Origin: DASVTR01 sp033855775
GTDB lineage: Bacteria > Acidobacteriota > Blastocatellia > Pyrinomonadales > Pyrinomonadaceae
NCBI GenBank assembly: GCA_033855775.1
Contig: JAWVFT010000010.1
Span: 1 to 36,883 of the forward strand
DNA: 36,883 nucleotides
Direction of reading: 5' to 3'
In this document: positions 8,020 through 15,188 of the stretch, piece by piece
Numbering within the stretch: the stretch's first letter is position 1
Layout: each line of letters starts with the position of its first letter
Notes under the pieces: generated by a model
Told to the model about the DNA's origin: nothing
The model's database searches: none
The model's input: the letters and a program-made list of their open reading frames with translations, nothing else
Translations under genes and position numbers: made by a program

Positions 8020-9177
8020 CTACTTGACAGCTTCGGCCAGTTGGGCCGCGACGGCCAGAGCCTCTTCGTAGATGACATCGCGCGCCACCAGTCCAAACTC
8101 GCGGCTGAGGCGTTGCCCCTCCGTCTTCTGTTCGTAGGTCAGGACGCGCCCGGCCCTTTGCGCGCCGTCGAGGCTGGCTCCGGTTTCGAGCCGCTTGCCG
8201 TCGCGGCTGAGAGAGACTGTGAAGCTGGCGTCTGCGTTCGTCGTGTCAAGCGTGAGCGAAGCCAGCATGCCGTCTTCTCCCTGCCCGTCCTGCATCGCGC
8301 GCATCTCGATTGTGACAGGGCCGCCGGGCGCAGCCAGAGTGAAGCGCGACGTTTCGTTTTCTCTGCTGGCGGTGTCGGCCATAACTTTCCAATTGAGCCT
8401 CGACGCGAGCCAACCGGCGGCGAGCAAAGCCTTCGGCGCAATCTCTGCGGGCGCAACGTCGGGCGGGTCATACTCAATCGTCACATGATTAATCTGCTCA
8501 AGCGGCGCGCGGTATTCCGAAACGTCCCAGAAGCTCGCCAGCAACATGCGCCATGAAGTCAGTCGCCCCCAATTCAAATCCGAGATGCGCGTCTCTCTTC
8601 CGAGTTCGCGGACGACCGCTGCCAGCCGCAGCAAGTCTGCGCGCGGGTGGTCGAAGGCCGCCGAATCAATGACCACGCGGTCGGCCATGCGAGCCATGCG
8701 ATTAAAGAGCTTGTCTTCATAATGCGGGATGTCTTTCCACCAGAGAAAGACCGGCACGTCCGGCACGAGCAGCGGCGCAATCGCGCTGGCCGCCGTCTCG
8801 ATGCTTGAGCCGACGGCCTCAATCGTCACTTGCTCGCCGCAGACCTGCCGCTTGTGCGCGCCGAGCACGCGGCAACGGCTGGACACGTAAGCTTCGAGCC
8901 GAGCCGCGCTCGAAGCGTAATCGGCCAGCAAGACTAACGCGCGCCCCGGATGCTGTTCGTTGACGGTCGCCAGCATCTCGTCAAGCTGCGCGCGGTCTTC
9001 CCCGGCGGTCGTGTAGACGATGAGATTCAACGCGCACGCGCGCACCACGCCAGCTTCGTCCGCGCCTTCGGTCGTCGAAGCCTGCCACATCGCCGCCAGT
9101 TCCTTCTCAATCCGGCGCACATCAATCCCCTTCGTCGCCGAAACCGGAACCGCGCTCTCATGCGTCTGTGTTTCCAT
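8020..9177 (-). CDS. opcA: Glucose-6-phosphate dehydrogenase assembly protein OpcA
   Basis: A 385-residue OpcA-family protein. In cyanobacteria OpcA is needed for assembly and full activity of G6PDH and is a redox-responsive partner. Recognisable segments are RRIEKELAAMWQ, ACALNLIVYT, the central RCRVLGAHKRQVCGEQVTIEAVG, LVPDVPVFLWWKDIPHYEDKLFNRM, VVIDSAAF, and the tail GQRLSREFGLVARDVIYEEAL. ATG 9177 is chosen because GGAG lies five bases upstream; the frame opens earlier at a TTG (9201) inside a repeat element. It directly follows zwf on the same strand, as in cyanobacteria and actinobacteria. The gap to zwf contains a heptad-repeat hairpin, which might attenuate or process the transcript. 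Confidence 0.93.
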   Translation of the reverse strand: METQTHESAVPVSATKGIDVRRIEKELAAMWQASTTEGADEAGVVRACALNLIVYTTAGEDRAQLDEMLATVNEQHPGRALVLLADYASSAARLEAYVSSRCRVLGAHKRQVCGEQVTIEAVGSSIETAASAIAPLLVPDVPVFLWWKDIPHYEDKLFNRMARMADRVVIDSAAFDHPRADLLRLAAVVRELGRETRISDLNWGRLTSWRMLLASFWDVSEYRAPLEQINHVTIEYDPPDVAPAEIAPKALLAAGWLASRLNWKVMADTASRENETSRFTLAAPGGPVTIEMRAMQDGQGEDGMLASLTLDTTNADASFTVSLSRDGKRLETGASLDGAQRAGRVLTYEQKTEGQRLSREFGLVARDVIYEEALAVAAQLAEAVK

Positions 9178-9186
9178 CTCAACTCC

Positions 9187-9313
9187 AGTGACGAGTGACA
9201 AGCAAGAATAAGAAGCAAGCTATCAACGATACGTGATTCTAAAACGGCACGTGATTCCAGTTAGTTCATCACTCGTCAGAATTTCTTTAACTCGTCACTT
9301 GTCACTCGTCACT
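9187..9313. repeat. Heptad-repeat hairpin element 2
   Basis: Perfect 16-base inverted arms AGTGACGAGTGACAAG (9187-9202) and its complement (9298-9313) flank a 95-base interior that carries further copies of the ACTCGTCA motif. The arms are built of seven-base units AGTGACG and AGTGACA. It fills the gap between zwf and opcA on their shared transcript. It has the same plan as elements 1 and 3 but a different sequence. Confidence 0.85.
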
Positions 9314-9318
9314 TTATT

Positions 9319-10860
9319 TTACGGCTTGCGCCAGCGGCGGCCCATGCGTTCGATTAAGTGGTGGGCGGCGGCTGGCCCCCACGTTCCGGCTTCGTAGTCG
9401 GGAAAGTCCACTTTGTCTTTCGTCGCCGCCCATTCGTTTAGAATCGGCATGACGAGTTCCCAACCGCGTTCGGTCATGTCCTTGCGCGCGTAGAGCGTCG
9501 AATTGCCGAGGATGCAATCGAGCAGCAGACGCTCGTAGGCTTCGGCCAGTTGAATGCCGAAGCTTGCGCCGTAGCGAAAGTCCATGTTGACTTCGCGGAT
9601 GTTCGTCGCCTGTCCCGGAATCTTCGCCGCGAAGCGCAGCGTGATGCCTTCGTCGGGTTGAATGCGGATGATGAGTTGGTTGGGCGCGACGTTTTCCCCG
9701 GCCTCGCCGAAGAGTTGGAGCGGCGCGGATTTGAATTGAATCGCAATCTCCGTGACGCGCTTCGGCAAACGCTTGCCCGAACGGATGAAGAAGGGAACGC
9801 CCGCCCAACGCCAGTTGTCGAAGCGCATCACGAGCGCCGCGAAGGTTTCGGTCGTCGAGTCGGGCGCGACGCCCTCTTCCTGTCTGTAGCCGGGAACGGC
9901 CTGACCCGCAATCGAGCCGGGGCCGTACTGCCCGCGCACGCATTCGTCTCTCACACGTTCGGGCGTGAACTCGCGCGCCGCCATCATCGCCTTAAACTTT
10001 TCATCGCGCACCGCTTCGGAATCGAGACTGATGGGCGGCTCCATCGCCACCAGCGAGAGGACTTGAAAGACGTGGTTCTGAATCATGTCGCGCACGACGC
10101 CAGCCGTCTCGTAGTAGCCGCCGCGCCCTTCGACGCCGACCGCTTCGGCGTTGGTCAGTTGCACGTGGTCAATGTACTGCCGGTTCCACATCGGCTCGAA
10201 GATGCCGTTGGCGAAACGAAAGACCAGCAGATTCTGCACCGTCTCTTTGCCCAGATAATGGTCGATGCGATAAATCTGCGACTCGTCCAGATGTTGATGA
10301 ATCTCCTGATTCAAGGCCCGCGCGCTTTGCAGGTCTGAGCCGAAAGGCTTTTCGATGATGACGCGCGTCCACGCGCCCTCCTTCGGTTTCGCCAGCCCTG
10401 CTTCGCCTAACTGCCTGACGGCCTCGCCGTAGAAGCGCGGCGCGACCGAGAGATAAAAGAGACGGTTGCCCTGCGTGCCGCGCTCCGCGTCAACCTGTTC
10501 GAGCAGCGCGGCGAGCTTGGCGTAATCGTCCGCGTTGTTGATGTCGCCCGTGATGTAGTGCAAGCCCTGCGCGAAGGAGTTCCAGACCTCTTCGTCCACG
10601 CTCTTCTCGGCGGAAAACTCTTCGATGGCCCCGCGCATCAGCGCGCGAAATTCTTCGCTCGTCATCTCCGTGCGCGCTAGGCCGACGATGGCAAACTCGG
10701 CGGGCAACAGTCGCTGCTGCATCAAGCGATAGAGCGCAGGCAGCAGTTTGCGCTTCGCCAAATCGCCGCTCGCCCCGAAGATGACGACGACGCACGGCCC
10801 CGCCGCGCTCTCAAGCCTGATGCCCTCACGAAGAGGATTTTCCAAGACACTCGCGGACAT
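9319..10860 (-). CDS. zwf: Glucose-6-phosphate 1-dehydrogenase
   Basis: A 513-residue G6PDH that oxidises glucose 6-phosphate to 6-phosphogluconolactone with reduction of NADP+ (or NAD+). It carries the nucleotide-binding fingerprint GASGDLAKRK (29-38), EKPFG (170-174) and the substrate/active-site signature RIDHYLGKE (198-206), with IQNHVFQVL further on for the second active-site His. The length is standard. The start ATG 10860 gives a short N-terminal extension before the Rossmann strand; the ribosome-binding site is weak. It lies between tal and opcA in a same-strand operon. Confidence 0.97.
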   Translation of the reverse strand: MSASVLENPLREGIRLESAAGPCVVVIFGASGDLAKRKLLPALYRLMQQRLLPAEFAIVGLARTEMTSEEFRALMRGAIEEFSAEKSVDEEVWNSFAQGLHYITGDINNADDYAKLAALLEQVDAERGTQGNRLFYLSVAPRFYGEAVRQLGEAGLAKPKEGAWTRVIIEKPFGSDLQSARALNQEIHQHLDESQIYRIDHYLGKETVQNLLVFRFANGIFEPMWNRQYIDHVQLTNAEAVGVEGRGGYYETAGVVRDMIQNHVFQVLSLVAMEPPISLDSEAVRDEKFKAMMAAREFTPERVRDECVRGQYGPGSIAGQAVPGYRQEEGVAPDSTTETFAALVMRFDNWRWAGVPFFIRSGKRLPKRVTEIAIQFKSAPLQLFGEAGENVAPNQLIIRIQPDEGITLRFAAKIPGQATNIREVNMDFRYGASFGIQLAEAYERLLLDCILGNSTLYARKDMTERGWELVMPILNEWAATKDKVDFPDYEAGTWGPAAAHHLIERMGRRWRKP

Positions 10861-10980
10861 AAGTTTCTCTGGGAAGCAAGGGCGCGGCGACGCTCGCGGC
10901 GCGGCGATGAAACGACGTGCTCGTTTAAGCGGCTAAGACTCTTCCGCGCGCTCAAACGAGGGGCGCGAGCAAGGCGTTTG

Positions 10981-12141
10981 TCAACGCGATGCCGTGGCAG
11001 TCTCCTGCGAGCCTGAGATGAAAGCCGCGTGCTTGGTTTCGATTGCTTTCAGCAGCGCGTCGAAAGAGCCGACGAAGGCTTTCAAGCCGTCCTGCTGTAG
11101 CTTGTTGGTCACAGCCGCCAGGTCAATGCCAAGCTCCGCGAGTTGAGCGACGAGAGCGCGGCTTTCGTCAACCTCTTCTTCCAGCGTCAGGCGGACGCGC
11201 CCGTGTTCTTGGAAGGCCGTGTAGGTCGTGGGCGGTATCGTGTTGACCGTCTCCGGGCCGATGAGATTTTCAACGTAGAGCACGTCGGAGTATTGCGGGT
11301 TCTTGGTTCCGGTCGAAGCCCACAGGCATCGCTGCACTTGCGCGCCGCGCGCTGTGAGAGCCGCGAAACGCTCGCCCTTGAAAATCTCGTTGAACTTTTG
11401 ATAAGCCAGCTTCGCGTTAGCGATGGCCGCGCGTCCACGCAAGCCTTCGAGCTTCTGTCGCTCTTCGGGCGACGAAGCCGCGCTCGCCCGCTTGTCAAGG
11501 TCTGCGTCAATCGCCGTATCCACGCGCGAGACGAAGAAGCTCGCCACCGAAGCGATACGCTCGATTGATTTTCCTTCGGCCACGCGACGCTCCAAACCCT
11601 TGATGAAGCTCTCGGCGACTTGCAGATAATTTTCAATGGAGAAAATCATCGTGATGTTGATATTGATGCCGCGATAGATTGACTCTTCGATGGCGGGCAA
11701 GCCTTCCTGCGAGGCCGGAATCTTAATCATCACGTTCGGGCGATTCAGGGTTTTGAAGAGCCGCTCGGCATCGTCAATCGTCCGCGCTGTGTCGTAGGCC
11801 AGACGCGGATCGACTTCGAGGCTGATGTAGCCGTCGAGCGCGTTCGTCCGGTCATAGACGGGCCGGAGGATGTCGGCTGCGCGCCCTATGTCGTCCATGA
11901 CGAGGGCTTCGTAAATCTCCGTCGTGCTCTTGCCGGATTCGGCGAGGGCGCGAAACTGCTCGTCGTAGTCGGTCGAGCCGATAATCGCTTTTTCAAAGAT
12001 GGTCGGGTTCGAGGTGACGCCGCGCAGGTCGTCTTCCTCAACCAGCTTTTGCAGGTCGCCGCCGGAAATCATCGCGCGGCGAATATTGTCGAACCAGATT
12101 GACTGGCCCAGTTTCATCACTTCAAGCAAATTGTTACTCAT
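10981..12141 (-). CDS. tal: Transaldolase (long form)
   Basis: A 386-residue transaldolase that transfers dihydroxyacetone units between sedoheptulose 7-phosphate and glyceraldehyde 3-phosphate. GVTSNPTIFEKAI (41-53) and the Schiff-base lysine in PNVMIKIPAS (K140) are clear; SIENYLQVAESF, SVASFFVSRVD and QRCLWASTGTKNP also match the long-form subfamily of about 370-390 residues found in actinobacteria and cyanobacteria. ATG 12141 has GGAG ten bases upstream. It is the first gene of the tal-zwf-opcA-glk-pgl-rpiB operon, so the promoter should lie in the divergent region to the right. Confidence 0.95.
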   Translation of the reverse strand: MSNNLLEVMKLGQSIWFDNIRRAMISGGDLQKLVEEDDLRGVTSNPTIFEKAIIGSTDYDEQFRALAESGKSTTEIYEALVMDDIGRAADILRPVYDRTNALDGYISLEVDPRLAYDTARTIDDAERLFKTLNRPNVMIKIPASQEGLPAIEESIYRGININITMIFSIENYLQVAESFIKGLERRVAEGKSIERIASVASFFVSRVDTAIDADLDKRASAASSPEERQKLEGLRGRAAIANAKLAYQKFNEIFKGERFAALTARGAQVQRCLWASTGTKNPQYSDVLYVENLIGPETVNTIPPTTYTAFQEHGRVRLTLEEEVDESRALVAQLAELGIDLAAVTNKLQQDGLKAFVGSFDALLKAIETKHAAFISGSQETATASR

Positions 12142-12567
12142 GGGTTGCTATCTCCGGTCAGCGGTCGAACGTTGAAAGTGGTCTTAAGGCTTCGGGCCGC
12201 GCAGGGGCGGCGCAAAGCCCCTTCGGGGAACTGTGAACGCGAGTCTTTGAGGAATCGTCCCCGCATCCGGCGGCGGCACGCCGAAAGCGCGAAAGACCGC
12301 GCACAATTACCTGCTCTCGGGCCATTGTTTGTTAAGCGAACAAAGCGCATGGTATCACAAAAGCGGCCCGTCGTCAGTGATTGCCGTTCGTTTGCCCGCA
12401 TGACCGTTGAAGGGGCCGCGACAAACCTATTTATCTCTTCTCGAATAATGGTATAAAAGCCTTGAGCGAGCCGCAGACACGGTTTCCACGGAAGCGAAAG
12501 AGCAAGCCCGGCGCCCGAAGCCCCGGCTTTGAGACGCCCCTTTGCAGCCCCGAATCAAAACACCTTT
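12142..12567. other. Divergent intergenic region with promoter signals
   Basis: This 426-base region separates the tal operon (leftward) from the redox cluster (rightward) and must hold promoters for one or both. Visible features are an interrupted palindrome TTTGTT-aagcg-AACAAA (12328-12344), a possible operator; a -10-like TATAAA at 12452-12457 facing right without a good -35; and a small CCCC-TTC-GGGG hairpin near 12220-12230. No gene is supported here. Confidence 0.45.
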
Positions 12568-15060
12568 ATGCCCCGCGAAATCACCAACCATACGGCCATC
12601 CTCGAAGCCATCAAGAGCGTTGACCAGATTGCCGAACTGGTTGACCAGCGCGACGGCCAGTTCAAGTATGAGCTTGATTTGGAGGTCATCGTCTACGGGC
12701 GCAACTACACGGGCAAGAAGGTCGGCCCGTACGCGCGCTACTGGGCCTACGAGCCGGGCGAGAAGATTATCAATCAAGGCGACTGGGGCGGCAACGCTTT
12801 CTACATCCTGATTGAAGGCAAGGCGGACGTGTTTGTCTCGAACGACAGCGGCGCAAACACGAAGGTCGGGGAGATTCCGCAGGGCAAGAGTTTCGGCGAG
12901 ATGGCTGTGCTGGCCGGGTTGGCGCGCAATGCTTCGGTCGTCGCCGCCGAAGGCGTCACGGTCAAGGCTCTGGAAATCCAGCGGCCAGCCTTTCGCCTGC
13001 TCCGCAAGCTGCCGAAGTTCGGCCACATGCTCGACGTGACCTACCGCGACCACGGACTCAAACGCACGCTCGAAGATGTGAGACAAGCGACCGGCGCGGC
13101 CTTCAGTCCTGAGCTTCTGAGGAAGTTGGGCGACGCCGCGCGCTTCACGGTCTACGGAAAAAACCACGTCATCTTTCAGGAGCAAGACCCGCTCAATCGC
13201 GTCGTCTTCATCAAGAACGGTTGGGTCAGGCGGACGCGCGGCGTCGCCTTCAATCCGGAACTCTCTGAGATGGTTCTGGGCGTCAGCGAGCAGATGGGCG
13301 TTGACTTTCTAGGCGCGGGCAATTGCCTCGGACTCGAAGGCATCAAGGGACAGGAAGACTGGCTCTACACAGCCACCGTCATGGCCCGCACCGAAGTCCT
13401 TGAGATTTCCATCTCGTATCTGCAAGCCAACCCGGATTTGCGCGAAGCCGTGATGACGGAGTTTGCCAAGTTCTCCGGCTCAGACGACGAATCGCTGCCG
13501 CGTCCCGCCGCGGACAAGCGCGTCGTGATGGCCGCCGGGAAAGAGATTTCCACCGGCGTCGTTGACGGCATGAACCTGCTCGTGATGGACATGGACTTGT
13601 GCGTGCGCTGCGGCAACTGCTCGCTCGCCTGCCACAAGATTCACGGCCAGTCCAGACTCCTGCGGCGCGGCATACACATCGCGCGCCCCGTCAAGCCGCA
13701 AAGCTCTTCCATCCAGCACGTGCTGATGCCTTCCGTCTGCCTTCACTGTCAAGACCCGGAATGCCTGACGGGCTGCCCGACCGGAGCCATCGGACGCTTC
13801 GCCGCAGGGCAGATAGACATTGACCCGAAGACCTGCATCGGTTGCGGCGACTGCGCGACGCAATGCCCTTACAACGCTATCTCGATGGTTCCGCGCAAGC
13901 CGAGCGCGCCGCATGTCAGCCTGCCGTCGAAGCTCGTTGACTGGCTGACACTGGCGGAGCCTGAACAACCGTTGCCCGTGACCGAGACGGAAAACCTGCT
14001 GGCCGTCAAATGCAACCTCTGCAACAACACGCCGCTCAACCCGAAGAGCGCGAGCCGTCAAGTTTATTCATGTGAGGAGAACTGCCCGACCGGCGCGCTC
14101 GTGCGCGTCAACCCGCGCGAGTATTTCAGCGAAGCCAAAAACGCCATCGGCATCGTCTTTCAAGACCAGACACACGCCATCGGGCGCAACATACATAAGC
14201 GCGACCCGCTGGCTCTCTTCTTTCATCTGGGCGGCGTCATCCTGACCGTCGCGCTGACAATTGCGACGCTGTGGGCTGCGCGCAAGTACACGCTCGACGC
14301 GCATCTCGGTGGAAGCTCATGGTTGACCGTGCGTTGGCTGACGGGCTTCGTCGGGCTCTTCGGCATCGGTTGGGTCATGGTCTATCCGGCGCGCAAGCAA
14401 GTTTACCGTCGCCGTCGCGGCCCCTTGCGCTACTGGATGCTGTCGCACGTTTATCTGGGATTGGTTGCGGGGCTGGTGTTGCTCCTGCACGGCGGGCGCA
14501 GTTCCGGCGGGCTGCTGACTTCATCCCTGATGGTGACGTTCGATGTCGTCATTCTCTCCGGCCTCTTCGGCATCGTCTGCTATCTGGTCGTCCCGCGCAT
14601 CCTGACCAGCATCGAAGGCGACCCGCTGTTGATTGAAGACCTCAGAGAGCGGCGCGAAGAGTTGCGCCAGATGCTCGGCGAGATTAGCGAGCAGATAGCC
14701 TTGATTGAGGGCGCGGACCGCGAACGATTGCGGCGGCTGATTACGCGCCGCGTGCGCCGCCGCTTTCTTTCCTTTCGCTACTTGCTGCGCCAGTACATCC
14801 GGCGCGAAGAGTTGACGGCGTTGTGGGCCGAGGCGCGCAGCGAGTTTGAGCCAATCGTGGCCGACCTCGCCGAGCCTGCGGCGCGGCGCCTGCTCATCGA
14901 AGCCATCGAGACGACGGCCACGCTCCGTCGCGTTGACGCGCTCATCTACCTGCACCAGTTGCTCAAGCTCTGGCTCGCGCCGCACGTCGTCTCGACTTCC
15001 CTGATGCTGGCCTTGATGCTCGCGCATATTTTCCAAGTCGTCTACTTCAGGATTCAATAG
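12568..15060 (+). CDS. Cyclic-nucleotide-binding / four-[4Fe-4S] / membrane electron-transfer fusion protein
   Basis: An 830-residue fusion. Residues about 50-150 form a cNMP-binding domain with the phosphate-cassette-like FGEMAVLAGLARNASV (Arg about 120 kept). A second, degenerate copy spans about 185-290. Residues about 345-510 form a DmsB/HybA-type ferredoxin with four Cys motifs: 345/348/351/355, 391/394/399/403, 423/426/429/433 and 482/485/502/506, enough for four [4Fe-4S] clusters. The C-terminus has about five membrane helices with His residues that could hold b-type heme (about 553, 627, 641, 796, 806, 820) and an Arg-rich cytoplasmic helical segment (about 690-790). It probably passes electrons between a cytoplasmic donor and the membrane or periplasm, gated by cAMP or cGMP. 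It heads the cluster with the FHA-cytochrome and ferredoxin-flavoprotein genes. ATG 12568 is preferred to TTG 12529; neither has a clear ribosome-binding site. Domains are confident, function is inferred. Confidence 0.85.
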   Translation: MPREITNHTAILEAIKSVDQIAELVDQRDGQFKYELDLEVIVYGRNYTGKKVGPYARYWAYEPGEKIINQGDWGGNAFYILIEGKADVFVSNDSGANTKVGEIPQGKSFGEMAVLAGLARNASVVAAEGVTVKALEIQRPAFRLLRKLPKFGHMLDVTYRDHGLKRTLEDVRQATGAAFSPELLRKLGDAARFTVYGKNHVIFQEQDPLNRVVFIKNGWVRRTRGVAFNPELSEMVLGVSEQMGVDFLGAGNCLGLEGIKGQEDWLYTATVMARTEVLEISISYLQANPDLREAVMTEFAKFSGSDDESLPRPAADKRVVMAAGKEISTGVVDGMNLLVMDMDLCVRCGNCSLACHKIHGQSRLLRRGIHIARPVKPQSSSIQHVLMPSVCLHCQDPECLTGCPTGAIGRFAAGQIDIDPKTCIGCGDCATQCPYNAISMVPRKPSAPHVSLPSKLVDWLTLAEPEQPLPVTETENLLAVKCNLCNNTPLNPKSASRQVYSCEENCPTGALVRVNPREYFSEAKNAIGIVFQDQTHAIGRNIHKRDPLALFFHLGGVILTVALTIATLWAARKYTLDAHLGGSSWLTVRWLTGFVGLFGIGWVMVYPARKQVYRRRRGPLRYWMLSHVYLGLVAGLVLLLHGGRSSGGLLTSSLMVTFDVVILSGLFGIVCYLVVPRILTSIEGDPLLIEDLRERREELRQMLGEISEQIALIEGADRERLRRLITRRVRRRFLSFRYLLRQYIRREELTALWAEARSEFEPIVADLAEPAARRLLIEAIETTATLRRVDALIYLHQLLKLWLAPHVVSTSLMLALMLAHIFQVVYFRIQ

Positions 15061-15071
15061 TGATAGATGAT

Positions 15072-15180
15072 AAGTGATAAGTGATGGGTGATAGGTAAAA
15101 GCAAGAGCCGGAGCAAGAGTAAGAGCAAAAGTTAAAGCGAAAGTTTTCTCTTACTGCCTATCACCCATAACCTATCACTT
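15072..15180. repeat. Heptad-repeat hairpin element 3
   Basis: Arms 15072-15095 and 15157-15180 are complementary at 22 of 24 positions. They consist of seven-base units AGTGATA, AGTGATG, GGTGATA. The interior contains a run of six-base units (AGCAAG, AGCCGG, AGCAAG, AGTAAG, AGCAAA, AGTTAA, AGCGAA, AGTTTT; 15100-15147). It fills the gap between the first two genes of the redox cluster and ends nine bases before the next start codon, so it should sit in the transcript and could affect translation of the FHA-cytochrome gene. Confidence 0.85.
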
Positions 15181-15188
15181 AAAAAGAC

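Noticed and set aside
9550..10338. Forward open frame of 262 codons inside zwf
   Set aside because: It is antisense to a well-conserved G6PDH gene; long shadow frames are expected in GC-rich DNA.
12427..13185. Reverse-strand frame of 252 codons over the divergent region and cNMP gene start
   Set aside because: Most of it is antisense to the cNMP domain, and it shows no recognisable domain or start signal.
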